Shown: positions 49,523 through 58,811 of the stretch, one piece after another | Layout of the letters: every line of letters begins with the position of its first letter | Position numbering within the stretch: position 1 is the first letter of the stretch | DNA from: Allopusillimonas lactea | Lineage (GTDB): Bacteria; Pseudomonadota; Gammaproteobacteria; Burkholderiales; Burkholderiaceae_B | Assembly (NCBI RefSeq): GCF_021653995.1 | Contig: NZ_JAJJOZ010000008.1 | Location: 62,001-126,000 of the forward strand | Direction of reading: 5' to 3' | Length of the DNA: 64,000 nucleotides | Notes under the pieces: generated by a model | What the model saw: the letters and a program-made list of their open reading frames with translations, nothing else | Databases searched by the model: none | Told to the model about the DNA's origin: nothing | Translations under genes and position numbers: made by a program

Positions 49523-49849
49523 ATGTCTGCATCATGGTCCTGGGCTGTTCTTGTGCTGGCCGGTCTGTTCGAAGTCGGCTGGGCCGTTGGCCTGAAATAC
49601 TCGGAGGGGTTTACGCGGCTTTGGCCGTCGTTGGCAACGGCTGCGTCCATGCTCGTCAGCCTCGGGCTGCTCGGGTTGGGTATGAAGCAGCTACCCTTGG
49701 GCACCGCATACGCGGTCTGGGTAGGTATCGGCGCGGTTGGTACGGTGGCTGTGGGCATTGCTGCCCTGGGCGAGCCGGCCGGCCCAATGCGCCTGGCGAG
49801 TGTCGCCTTGATCGTGGCCGGCATTGTGGGTCTGAAGCTTAGCGCTTGA
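49523..49849 (+). CDS. gdx: Guanidinium exporter Gdx (SugE, SMR family)
   Basis: This 108-residue, four-helix membrane protein matches SugE/Gdx: LFEVGWAVGLKYSEGFTRLW (with the conserved proton/substrate-coupling glutamate), PLGTAYAVWVGIGAVGTVAV and MRLASVALIVAGIVGLKLSA. Gdx dimers export guanidinium in exchange for protons. The start at 49523 follows GGAG by six bases. A guanidine-II riboswitch upstream is direct support for the substrate. A GNAT gene follows after 18 bases, likely in the same transcript. Confidence 0.95.
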   Translation: MSASWSWAVLVLAGLFEVGWAVGLKYSEGFTRLWPSLATAASMLVSLGLLGLGMKQLPLGTAYAVWVGIGAVGTVAVGIAALGEPAGPMRLASVALIVAGIVGLKLSA

Positions 49850-49867
49850 GTTTGAAGGAGATTCTTT

Positions 49868-50302
49868 GTGGACATGAACATCAACATTGTTGTGGGCGAT
49901 TGGGCAAAATGCCAGCGTGATGCCACCGATATCCGGTACAAAGTGTTTGTGCAAGAGCAGCATGTGCCACCCGAACTCGAAATGGATGATCAAGACGCCG
50001 CGTGCGCGCATGCGGTGGCCTATAACGCGCAGGGAGAGGCGGTGGGCACCGGCCGTCTGCTGCCTGACGGGCACATCGGCCGCGTGGCGGTGCTAGCCGA
50101 ATACCGGGGGGCGGGCGTGGGCTCGCGCCTGCTGGATGCGCTGATGGATGAGGCGCGGCGCCGCCGTCATATGGAAGTGGTGCTGTCCGCGCAAACGCAT
50201 GCGCGCGCCTTCTATGCCCGCAAGGGGTTCGTCGCGGAAGGCACCACTTATATGGATGCTGGTATCGAACACGTGACAATGCGCCATGCGCTGACCGCGT
50301 AA
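49868..50302 (+). CDS. GNAT-family N-acetyltransferase
   Basis: This 144-residue protein has the GNAT acetyl-CoA site (IGRVAVLAEYRGAGVGSRLL, with the R-G-x-G-x-G-like loop) and the N-terminal block RYKVFVQEQHVPPELEMDDQ typical of the ElaA/YjcF-like branch. The start is a GTG at 49868, six bases after AAGGAG; an ATG two codons on is less well spaced. It lies 18 bases after gdx and has no promoter of its own in view, so it is probably under the guanidine riboswitch's transcript. The substrate is unknown. It is convergent with purT, and a hairpin (about 50313-50340) lies between. Confidence 0.88.
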   Translation: MDMNINIVVGDWAKCQRDATDIRYKVFVQEQHVPPELEMDDQDAACAHAVAYNAQGEAVGTGRLLPDGHIGRVAVLAEYRGAGVGSRLLDALMDEARRRRHMEVVLSAQTHARAFYARKGFVAEGTTYMDAGIEHVTMRHALTA

Positions 50303-50408
50303 GGGGGCGGTAGCCTGGACGCGGTGCTCTCTGGCTTGGCGCCAGGCTGCGGCCTTCTTCGGGCCCTCTTTGGTGGCTGCCTGGCGTTACGCGGGCGGCG
50401 CTTCCACC

Positions 50409-51617
50409 TCAGGCCCGTGCCCCCTTGATTTTCACAGCCTGGGCGGCTCGGCGGGCTCGGTCGCGGGCGATATCGGTATCGCTGCCGTAGGCCAGTGCGA
50501 CACCCATGCGCCGCTTCGGTGTGCTTTCGGGCTTGCCGAACAGCCGCAGATCTGTGCCCGGCACGCTGAGCGCCTGTTGCACGCCTTCGATGACCACTGA
50601 CTGCGCGTTGACTTCACCATAGATGACTGCGCTGGCCGCGGGGCTGCGCATGTCGGTGCTTACCGGCAGCCCAAGGATCGCCCGCGCGTGCAGCTCGAAT
50701 TCGCTCTGCCACTGGCTGGCCATGGTGACCAGGCCGGTATCGTGCGGGCGCGGGCTCACTTCGCTGAACCATACTTGATCGCCCTTGACGAATAGCTCGA
50801 CGCCGAAGACACCCAAGCCACCTAGGTTGGCGGTGAGGGTGCGGGCGATATCACGAGCTTTGCGCAGCGCCTCGGGGTGCATGGGGTGCGGCTGCCAGCT
50901 TTCGACGTAATCGCCCGCCACTTGCAAGTGCCCGATAGGCTCGCAGAAGCGGGTTTCCACCTCGCCGGTTGCGCCCTGTGCGCGGACGGTAAGCAGGGTG
51001 ATCTCGTAATCGAAATCGACAAAACCTTCGACGATGATGCGGCCATGGCTAACGCGGCCGCCCGCCATGGCGTAGTTCCACGCGGCCTGTACGTCGCCGG
51101 GGCCGTCCACCTTGCTTTGGCCTTTTCCGGAGCTGCTCATGACAGGCTTGACGATGCAGGGGTAAGCGATGCCGTTGTCGATGGCGGCTTGCAGCGCCTG
51201 CAGCGAATCGCAGAACTTATAAGGGCTGGTGGGCAGGCCCAAGGTTTCGGCCGCCAGGCGCCGGATGCCTTCGCGGTCCATGGTCAGGCGTGCTGCCCGC
51301 GCGGTGGGAATGACGCGGGTGACGCCCGCAGCTTCCAGCGTCTCAAGCACCGGTGTGGCAATCGCTTCGATTTCCGGTACCACGATATCCGGCCGTTCGG
51401 CCTCGATCAGCGCCTGGAGCTGGCGTGGGTCCGTCATATCGATGGTGCGCGCGTGATGGGCGACCTGCTGGCCGGGAGAGTTGGCGTAGCGGTCGACAGC
51501 GATCGTTTCGACGCCCAGGCGCTGCAGGGCGATGATGACTTCTTTGCCGAGTTCGCCGGCGCCGAGCAGCATGACGCGTTTGGCGGCCGGGGAGAGCGGG
51601 GTTCCGAGGGTGGTCAT
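50409..51617 (-). CDS. purT: Formate-dependent GAR transformylase PurT
   Basis: PurT makes formylglycinamide ribonucleotide from formate, ATP and GAR, the folate-independent route in purine synthesis. The 402-residue protein (start ATG 51617, MTTLGTPLSPAAKRVMLLGA) has the N-terminal GELGKE loop and ATP-grasp blocks (PCIVKPVMSSSGKGQSKV, GVFGVELFVKGDQVWFSEVS, PRPHDTGLVTM). Length and motifs match the family. The longer frame to 51665 is unrelated. Confidence 0.97.
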   Translation of the reverse strand: MTTLGTPLSPAAKRVMLLGAGELGKEVIIALQRLGVETIAVDRYANSPGQQVAHHARTIDMTDPRQLQALIEAERPDIVVPEIEAIATPVLETLEAAGVTRVIPTARAARLTMDREGIRRLAAETLGLPTSPYKFCDSLQALQAAIDNGIAYPCIVKPVMSSSGKGQSKVDGPGDVQAAWNYAMAGGRVSHGRIIVEGFVDFDYEITLLTVRAQGATGEVETRFCEPIGHLQVAGDYVESWQPHPMHPEALRKARDIARTLTANLGGLGVFGVELFVKGDQVWFSEVSPRPHDTGLVTMASQWQSEFELHARAILGLPVSTDMRSPAASAVIYGEVNAQSVVIEGVQQALSVPGTDLRLFGKPESTPKRRMGVALAYGSDTDIARDRARRAAQAVKIKGARA

Positions 51618-51830
51618 GGACGTATCCAGAGAGCCTGAAAACCCGCATTGTACGGTGGGGGGCACGCGATGCGTGAGGTTGCCATGCCGCCCCAGCCAAA
51701 TGCTGTGGGCGCCCGCTCGTGTACGAGCCCGGCGCCCGGGGTGGGCTGCGGCGAAGCACTGCTTATGCCCGATTGAGGCAGTGGGGGCTTGGCGCCGTGG
51801 CCCAAGCGGTATCCGACGCCAAGATGATGT

Positions 51831-53114
51831 TTACGCGCCTGTGCCGGAGAGTTCCGCTGCTGGCTCTGAGTGGGCCTCGATAGCGCCGGCTGACGCGGCC
51901 GCGTCTTGGTAGCTGGCTGCCGCCGTGAAGAGCACGTCAGTAGAGGAGTTGAGCGCGGTTTCGGTGGAGTCCTGCAGCACACCAATGATGAAGCCCACGC
52001 CTACTACCTGCATGGCTAGGTCGTTGGGAATACCGAACAGGCTGCACGCCAGCGGGATCAGCAGCAGTGAGCCGCCTGCAACACCAGAAGCCCCGCAGGC
52101 ACACAGGGTGGCCACAAGGCTGAGCAGCAGCGCGGTGGGTATGTCGACCTGGATGCCCAGCGAGTTGACGGCCGCGAGCGTGAGCACGGTGATGGTGACG
52201 GCGGCACCTGCCATATTGATGGTTGCCCCCAGGGGGATGGAAACCGAGTATGTGTCTTCAGGCAGCCCCAGCTTTTTGCACAGCGCCAGATTGACGGGGA
52301 TGTTGGCGGCCGAGCTGCGCGTGAAGAATGCGGTGATGCCACTTTCGCGCAGGCAGGTAAAGACCAGCGGGTATGGGTTGTGGCGGATCTTGAAGAACAC
52401 GATCAGCGGGTTGACGACCAGGGCGACGAACAGCATGCTGCCCAGCAGCACGGCCAGCAGCTTCGCGTAGCCGGCCAGAGCGCCAAAGCCTGTATCGGCG
52501 ACCGTGGCGGCCACCAGGCCGAAGATGCCCAACGGGGCGAGACGGATGATGACCTTGACGATGAAGGATAAGGCGTTGGAGATATCGCCGATGACGTTCT
52601 TGGTTGTGCCATGTGCGTGGCGCAGACCAATGCCCAGCCCGATCGCCCATGCCAGGATGCCCATGTAGTTAGCGTTGGCGATGGCTGTAACGGGGTTGGC
52701 AATAATGCTGTTCAGCAGGCCGCCGAGCACTTCGGCGATGTTGCCGGGTGGGCTCAGCGCCGCCGAGGTCTGTTTTAGTGTGATGGTGAGCGGGAAGCTG
52801 AAGCTTGCAATCACTGCAACCAGTGCGGCGGCCAACGTACCGATCAGGTACAGCAGGATCACTGAACCCATGCGCGTCTGCTGGCCATGGCGGTGGTTGG
52901 CGATGGAGGCGGTGACGAGTGCCAGCACCAGCACCGGCGCGACCGCCTTGAGTGCGCCGATGAACAGCGTGCCGAGAAGGGCCGAACGCGCGGCGAGGTC
53001 TGGCGACAGGACGCCGACCAGAATGCCGGCGACCAAGCCAATGGTGATCTGCAGGACCAGGCTGCCGTGTTTGATGAAGTGCATAACGGGGTTTTGCCGA
53101 CTTGCGTGGCGCAT
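51831..53114 (-). CDS. sstT: Serine/threonine:sodium symporter SstT
   Basis: SstT takes up serine and threonine with sodium. The 427-residue protein (start ATG 53114, with AGGAG six bases upstream) has the glutamate-transporter fold blocks FFTRSSAANIPVNLALCKKL, SIPLGATINMAGAAVTITVL and ACGASGVAGGSLLLIPLACS. Its C-terminus is the usual NSSTDVLFTAAASYQD plus a short tail. The much longer frame to 53342 is upstream sequence. It is divergent from the MscS gene. Confidence 0.95.
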   Translation of the reverse strand: MRHASRQNPVMHFIKHGSLVLQITIGLVAGILVGVLSPDLAARSALLGTLFIGALKAVAPVLVLALVTASIANHRHGQQTRMGSVILLYLIGTLAAALVAVIASFSFPLTITLKQTSAALSPPGNIAEVLGGLLNSIIANPVTAIANANYMGILAWAIGLGIGLRHAHGTTKNVIGDISNALSFIVKVIIRLAPLGIFGLVAATVADTGFGALAGYAKLLAVLLGSMLFVALVVNPLIVFFKIRHNPYPLVFTCLRESGITAFFTRSSAANIPVNLALCKKLGLPEDTYSVSIPLGATINMAGAAVTITVLTLAAVNSLGIQVDIPTALLLSLVATLCACGASGVAGGSLLLIPLACSLFGIPNDLAMQVVGVGFIIGVLQDSTETALNSSTDVLFTAAASYQDAAASAGAIEAHSEPAAELSGTGA

Positions 53115-53476
53115 GGGGAACTCCTGGCACAAAGTAGTGCGCATGCGGAAATGGATACGAAGTGTGACCCGTTGCACGCGCGGGCCGCACCAAAGACTCG
53201 CAAGCGGGGACGGTGTGGCCGGCGTGAACGCCGGCGAGCCGGAGCCGCCATGAAACCGGCCGGCAATGGCGGCCGGATGGCGGCGCGAGGCGGGCAGCTG
53301 GCATGCAGATGCGTGACCGGGCCAAACCCGGTATTCTAGCATTGACCGCAGTCATGTCATTTTTCCGCCTCTCGCCGATGCCTGTGTATCCTGACGGGTT
53401 ACGGGATGTGACCTTGCCGGAAAACTTCTCCTGCATGCCGTGGTCACAAGGATGTTTCATTACAGGGCCTGTCCGC
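53115..53476. other. Divergent gap between sstT and MscS genes
   Basis: About 360 bases without a gene. It contains a perfect 18-base palindrome, GCCGGCGTGAACGCCGGC (near 53219-53236), and other GCCGG-rich repeats. No convincing promoter boxes were read. Confidence 0.45.
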
Positions 53477-56005
53477 ATGGCACGCAGTTCTTTGTTTTCA
53501 CGATTCAGAGCATTGATCCTGGTGGTTTCGCTCCTGCTGCTGGGCGTGCTGGTGGCAATGCCCGGTGGTATGGCGCCGGTAGCGATGGGGCAGGGCGCAC
53601 AGCCCAAGCCCATCGAGAATGTCGAGAAAGTCCTGGAGGACACGCAAAAGGCTGTCAACCGCATCCAGGAAAGCCTGAAAAAAGATCCGAACGCCGCCGA
53701 CGACGCGGCGCTTGCCAGCATGCGCGATGCGTTGCAAAAGGGGCAGTCCGCCGCGGACGACATTGTTGCCCAGCTTGCGCCTCAGCTTGCTGATGTGCAG
53801 GCTCGCATCAAGCAGTTGGGCGAGCCGTCCACCGATGTTCCCGAGCCGCCCGATATTGTCGCCCAACGCAAGGATCTCGCGAGCAAACAGTCATCGCTGG
53901 ACGGGCAAATCAAACTGGCTCGCCTGCTGGGCGTAGAAGCGGGGCAGGGGGTGGACCAGATCTCGCAATTGCGGCGTCAACGCTTCCAGGCGGAGCTGGG
54001 CAATCGTTCCGAAAGCTTTTTTTCGCCAGCGTTCTGGGCCGACGTCAAGCGAGACCTGCCCTATGATTACACGCGCCTTGGCGAAGTGGGCGATCAACTC
54101 GCCGAAAGGCTGGCGGCGGTCCCGACCCGCGTCTGGGCACTCGCGGGTGCGCTGGCACTGCTGCTGGTCGTGGTGGGCGAGTTCATGCGGCGGGGGCTGC
54201 GCGGGTTTACTGTCCAGCACACCGCACCCACGCGCTTGCGGCGATCCATTTTTGCTGTCTTGCGGATTGCGGTATATACATTGGTGCCGGGGCTGCTGGC
54301 CTCGATCGCGCTGGCTGTCCTGAGGTGGGAAGACGGGCTGGACGAGGCCGTGCAACTATTCCTGGTGCAGTGTGTGACCGCGATATACATGGGCGGCTTT
54401 GTTGCTGGCCTGGGCATGGCGCTATTGTCGCCGCGCCGGCCCAGTTGGCGTCTGCCGTTGGTTTCGGATGCGCTTGCTGACCGCCTTTCATGGTTGCCGG
54501 GTGTTTTTGCCGCCACCATTGCGTTTGCCTGGGTTGCGCAGCAATTGCTGGCGCTCACCAATGCAACCTTGAGTACGACACTGTTAGTCAACGGCCTGAT
54601 GACGCTGCTGCTTAATGTGTTGATCGGCTTCTCTGCTTGGACTTTGCGCACCAGCCTGCGGCAGCAGGCTGTGGATGCGGCCGCGGCGTTACCGCCAGAC
54701 GCCGAATCTTCCCCGATTTCCGCAGCCGGTGCGCGTGCCCGCATGGTGCCCTCGCTCCTGGTGGCTGTGATCGCCGCAAGCCTTACGGCTTTTGCAATGG
54801 GGTTTATTGCCCTCAGCACCCTGATTGCGCAGGAGATTATTTGGCTGAGTCTGATCGGCTCAACCGCATATCTGTTGGTTGCGCTGGTGGCCGACATCTT
54901 CGACAGCCTGACGGCGCGGGTGCGCGACGATCACGAGGCGCGTCTCTTGAGCGGGCACCAGGCGCGCGCGCGCAGCCAGTTGCTGGTGCTCGTATCGGGT
55001 ACGCTGCGCTTGGCGGTCGTGGTGCTGGCTGTGACGCTGGTGTTATTGCCCTTTGGCGAGAACCCGACCGACTGGCTGCACCGGAGGCTCGGGTTTCTGT
55101 TGTCGGGGTTTCAGGTGGGTCAGGTACAGTTGCGGCCCACCTCTATTTTGCTCACGCTGGGGATACTGCTCATCGGTTTTTACATCGTGAGGGTGGTGCG
55201 GGGCTGGCTGGCGGATCAGTTCCTGCCGGTTACGCGTCTGGACGACAGTATGCGTACGTCGGCCGCTAATTTGCTCAGCTATCTGGGCTATGTTGCGGTT
55301 GTCGTGGTGTCGATTTCGGCGTTGGGCATTGGGCTGGAGCGCATGGCCTGGGTGGTGAGTGCGCTATCAGTGGGTATTGGTTTCGGCCTGCAGGCAGTGG
55401 TGCAGAATTTTGTGTCGGGTGTGCTTCTAGTGGCCGAGCGCCCCATCAAAGTGGGCGACTGGGTTAGCCTGGACGGAGGTGTGGAGGGTAACGTGCGCAA
55501 GATCAGCGCGCGCGCTACCGAGATCGAGATGTTCGACCGTTCCACAATGATCGTGCCGAACTCCGAATTCATTACCAAGCGTGTGCGTAATGTAACCTTG
55601 GCGAATCCGCTGGGCGTGGTGTCGCTCAAGTTTAATATGCCGCTCAGCACCGATGCGGATGCCGTGAGGGACATCATGCTCGATGCCATTCGTGAGCAGG
55701 AGGAGGTGCTTGAAACGCCTACACCATCTGTAAACCTGGATGGTTTCACGCACGAAGCGCTTATGTTCTCGGCAACCTGCTATGTGGGGTCGCCCCGCAT
55801 GGCGAGCGGTGTTCGCAGTCAGCTGTTGTTCGGGATTCTGCGTCGATTGCGGCAGGCCGATCTGGCGCTTTATGTGCGTCAGCCCGCCGATGTGGGCGCA
55901 CCGGGTGTTTCAGGCCGAGCGGACGGCGACGGTGAGGATGAGCAAGGTGTGGGGCGCAAGGAGAAGCCCGGCGACGACGCCCCGCCCTTACCATTACAAC
56001 CATAA
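53477..56005 (+). CDS. Large MscS-type mechanosensitive channel (DUF3772 class)
   Basis: This 842-residue inner-membrane protein has a signal/anchor (MARSSLFSRFRALILVVSLL), a coiled-coil periplasmic region of DUF3772 type (about residues 45-200), many membrane helices and a C-terminal MscS core (GFGLQAVVQNFVSGVLLVAE, RPIKVGDWVSLDGGVEGNVR, MIVPNSEFITKRVRNVTL). The pore helix and beta domain are intact. It should open under hypo-osmotic stress. The tail after residue 800 is polar and low in complexity. The start at 53477 places the signal peptide at the N-terminus. Confidence 0.93.
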   Translation: MARSSLFSRFRALILVVSLLLLGVLVAMPGGMAPVAMGQGAQPKPIENVEKVLEDTQKAVNRIQESLKKDPNAADDAALASMRDALQKGQSAADDIVAQLAPQLADVQARIKQLGEPSTDVPEPPDIVAQRKDLASKQSSLDGQIKLARLLGVEAGQGVDQISQLRRQRFQAELGNRSESFFSPAFWADVKRDLPYDYTRLGEVGDQLAERLAAVPTRVWALAGALALLLVVVGEFMRRGLRGFTVQHTAPTRLRRSIFAVLRIAVYTLVPGLLASIALAVLRWEDGLDEAVQLFLVQCVTAIYMGGFVAGLGMALLSPRRPSWRLPLVSDALADRLSWLPGVFAATIAFAWVAQQLLALTNATLSTTLLVNGLMTLLLNVLIGFSAWTLRTSLRQQAVDAAAALPPDAESSPISAAGARARMVPSLLVAVIAASLTAFAMGFIALSTLIAQEIIWLSLIGSTAYLLVALVADIFDSLTARVRDDHEARLLSGHQARARSQLLVLVSGTLRLAVVVLAVTLVLLPFGENPTDWLHRRLGFLLSGFQVGQVQLRPTSILLTLGILLIGFYIVRVVRGWLADQFLPVTRLDDSMRTSAANLLSYLGYVAVVVVSISALGIGLERMAWVVSALSVGIGFGLQAVVQNFVSGVLLVAERPIKVGDWVSLDGGVEGNVRKISARATEIEMFDRSTMIVPNSEFITKRVRNVTLANPLGVVSLKFNMPLSTDADAVRDIMLDAIREQEEVLETPTPSVNLDGFTHEALMFSATCYVGSPRMASGVRSQLLFGILRRLRQADLALYVRQPADVGAPGVSGRADGDGEDEQGVGRKEKPGDDAPPLPLQP

Positions 56006-56052
56006 GGGAGCGCGGCGTGCGCAGGCACGCCGCTTCCTGGGCACGCATAGCA

Positions 56053-56084
56053 AAATGCCGACTGCATTTCTGCAATCGGCATTT
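56053..56084 (-). terminator. tRNA-Leu terminator, possibly bidirectional
   Basis: AAATGCCGA..TGCA and TGCA..TCGGCATTT form a long stem with a four-base loop (56053-56084), followed on the minus strand by TTTTGC. It lies between the convergent MscS gene and tRNA-Leu. Confidence 0.75.
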
Positions 56085-56092
56085 CGTGGTAT

Positions 56093-56178
56093 TGGTGCCC
56101 AGGAGAGGACTCGAACCTCCACACCTTGCGGCACATGGACCTGAACCATGCGCGTCTACCAATTCCGCCACCTGGGCA
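56093..56178 (-). tRNA. tRNA-Leu (CAG anticodon)
   Basis: The 86-base class II tRNA has acceptor TGCCCAG/CTGGGCA, anticodon loop TTCAGGT (anticodon CAG), a long variable arm, T-arm with GTTCGAGTC and encoded CCA. It reads leucine CUG codons, common in this GC-rich genome. Confidence 0.95.
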
Positions 56179-56278
56179 TAAAGTGTATGCTATCGCTTTA
56201 TACTGCGTGCCGCGAGTTGCGCTACATCTTTAAGAGGCGCAAAGTATAAACCAAATTTTTAAAGAATGGAAATCTCTC

Positions 56279-58729
56279 TTGGCCAAGAAATCGAGAAACG
56301 CGCCGGACACCCCTGAAACCGCCATCGATCAAGCAGACTTGCCGCCTGATTTCGACCCCGATGTCCCCACACGGGAAGCCATTCTTCAGCATCTGCGTAA
56401 TTCAGGCAAACCTATGTCGCCCAAGACATTGGCGCGTGCGCTGGGTACTTCGGCCGACTCCGTGGGTTACGAACGGCGCCTGAAGGCCATGGAGCGCGAT
56501 GGCCAGGTGTTCTTCAATCCCAAGGGCCAGGTACTGCTCAACACCCAATTGGATTTCATCGCCGGCAAGGTCCAGGGGCACCGCGACGGCTTCGGTTTTT
56601 TGCTGCGTGATGACGGCGGGCCAGACCTGTTCCTGGCGCCGCGTGAAATGATGAAGGTGCTGCACGGTGACCGCGTGTTGGCCAAACCCAATGGCGAATA
56701 TCGCGGCAAGCCCGAAGCCATCATCGTCGAAGTGGTTGAGCGCCGCACCGACAAACTGGTAGGCCGCTTCTTGAAAGAGCGCGGCGCTTATATTGTCGTG
56801 CCCGAAGACCAGCGTATCAAGCACGATATCCTGATCCCGGCGGCCGATGCGGGCGGCGCTGAAAATGGCCAAGTGGTTACTGTGCAGATCGTACGCCAGC
56901 CTGCGCGCCATCTGCAGCCCGTCGGGCGTGTGGTCGAGGTGCTGGGCGAAATCGACGATCCGGGCATGGAGATCGAAATCGCGGTACGCAAGTTCGATGT
57001 GCCGCACGAGTTCTCGGATAGAACCAAAAAACAGGCTGCGGCATTGCCCGAAACAGTCAGCGCCGCAGACTTGAAAGGTCGGGTCGATCTGCGCGACATC
57101 CCCTTTATCACGATCGATGGCGAAGATGCGCGTGATTTCGACGATGCCGTGTTTTGCACGCCGGTCGAGTTGGGCACCGAAAAACGTCGCCGCCGCGGCT
57201 GGCGTTTGTTGGTCGCGATTGCCGACGTTAGCCATTATGTGCGCCCCGGCGACGCCCTGGATGAAGACGCGCTCGATCGTGGCACCAGCGTTTATTTCCC
57301 GCGCCGCGTCATCCCCATGTTGCCCGAGTCGCTGTCCAACGGGCTCTGTTCGCTCAACCCCGCAGTTGACCGGCTGGTCCTGGTGTGCGACATGGTAATC
57401 GCTGACGGCGGGGCGAAGTCGGGTGCCATCACCGCATACCAGTTCTACGATGCCGTCATCCACTCGCATGCGCGCACCACCTATACCGATATCTGGGCGG
57501 CGCTGCAGCAGCCCACCGGGCCGGCCGCACAAGCCTTGGGTGAAATCATGCCGCATGTGCAGCATCTGTACGAGCTCTACCAGATATTCGCACATGCGCG
57601 CGTCAAGCGCGGCGCTATTGATTTCGAAACCACCGAAACCCGTATCGTCTGTAATCCGTTGGGCAAAATCGAACGCATCGAAGCCTATGTGCGCAACGAC
57701 GCCCACAAGCTGATCGAAGAGTGCATGCTGGCCGCCAACACATGTGCAGCCGAATTCATGAAACGCAATCGCCGCATGGGGTTGTACCGTGTGCACGAAG
57801 GCCCGACACCAGAAAAGCTCAAGGCCCTGCGCGATTATCTGCGCAACCTGGGGCTGTCGCTGGGGGGCGGCGACGACCCATCCACGCAGGATTACGCCGA
57901 GCTGCTCAAGGCAGCCAGCAACCGGCCGGACTACGAAATCATCCAGACCATGTGTCTGCGTTCCTTTCAGCAGGCTATCTACAGCCCTGAACAAGTGGGG
58001 CACTTCGGCCTGTCGTACGAGCACTATGCGCACTTCACATCGCCGATCCGACGCTATCCCGATCTGCTCACGCACCGCGTGATCAAAGGCGTTCTGCGCG
58101 GCACCCGCTACGTGCCCGATATTGACGACAGCGGTGTGGCCGCGCTGCCGGCGCGTGAGCGCGAGCTTGCCGTCTGGGAGAAGCTTGGCCTGCTGCTTTC
58201 CGCCTGCGAACGCCGCGCCGACGACGCATCGCGCGATGTCGAGGCTTGGCTCAAGTGCTGGTTCGTCAAAGAGCGCGTGGGTGAAGTCTTCAGCGGCCGG
58301 GTGACGGGGGTCGCCAGCTTCGGCATTTTCATTACCCTGGATACATTGTTTGTCGAAGGCATGGTGCACGTGTCTGAGCTCGGCTCCGATTACTTCCAGT
58401 ACAACGAAGCCATGAATGAACTGCGAGGCGAACGCACAGGCATGCGCTACCGGCTTACTGATGCGGTGCAGGTGCAGGTCTCTCGCGTCGATCTCGAAGC
58501 GCGGCGCATTGAGTTCCGGCTGGTCAAGGGTACGGGTTTCAAGGCGCTCAAAGCAGCGCTTGACGCGGAATCCGCCCCACCTCCGCAGCGCAAGATCAAG
58601 CGAGCAGCGCCAGCCAAACCGGCGGCGCTCAAAGGCACCGCCCGCCAGCGCAGGGCGGAAGCCAAACGCAGCGCCAAGGGTGAGTCCGCGCCGCACAAGG
58701 GCCCAGGCGGCGGGCACGGTAGACGATAG
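56279..58729 (+). CDS. rnr: Ribonuclease R
   Basis: RNase R is a processive 3'-5' exoribonuclease that degrades structured RNA. The 816-residue protein starts at a TTG (56279), with GGA eight bases upstream and no better ATG nearby. It has an N-terminal winged helix (REAILQHLRNSGKPMSPKTL), cold-shock domains, the RNB catalytic centre (ITIDGEDARDFDDAVF, whose aspartates bind magnesium; HFTSPIRRYPDLLTHR), an S1 domain (GRVTGVASFGIFITLDTLFV) and a long basic tail. rlmB follows after 82 bases, the usual rnr-rlmB pairing. Confidence 0.97.
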   Translation: MAKKSRNAPDTPETAIDQADLPPDFDPDVPTREAILQHLRNSGKPMSPKTLARALGTSADSVGYERRLKAMERDGQVFFNPKGQVLLNTQLDFIAGKVQGHRDGFGFLLRDDGGPDLFLAPREMMKVLHGDRVLAKPNGEYRGKPEAIIVEVVERRTDKLVGRFLKERGAYIVVPEDQRIKHDILIPAADAGGAENGQVVTVQIVRQPARHLQPVGRVVEVLGEIDDPGMEIEIAVRKFDVPHEFSDRTKKQAAALPETVSAADLKGRVDLRDIPFITIDGEDARDFDDAVFCTPVELGTEKRRRRGWRLLVAIADVSHYVRPGDALDEDALDRGTSVYFPRRVIPMLPESLSNGLCSLNPAVDRLVLVCDMVIADGGAKSGAITAYQFYDAVIHSHARTTYTDIWAALQQPTGPAAQALGEIMPHVQHLYELYQIFAHARVKRGAIDFETTETRIVCNPLGKIERIEAYVRNDAHKLIEECMLAANTCAAEFMKRNRRMGLYRVHEGPTPEKLKALRDYLRNLGLSLGGGDDPSTQDYAELLKAASNRPDYEIIQTMCLRSFQQAIYSPEQVGHFGLSYEHYAHFTSPIRRYPDLLTHRVIKGVLRGTRYVPDIDDSGVAALPARERELAVWEKLGLLLSACERRADDASRDVEAWLKCWFVKERVGEVFSGRVTGVASFGIFITLDTLFVEGMVHVSELGSDYFQYNEAMNELRGERTGMRYRLTDAVQVQVSRVDLEARRIEFRLVKGTGFKALKAALDAESAPPPQRKIKRAAPAKPAALKGTARQRRAEAKRSAKGESAPHKGPGGGHGRR

Positions 58730-58811
58730 CCCGCAGTCGGGGCCGCGCCATGCGCGCCCCGGCGGGATTACAATTCCCGGCATCGCATCTATATTCCCCA
58801 CAAGGAACCGC

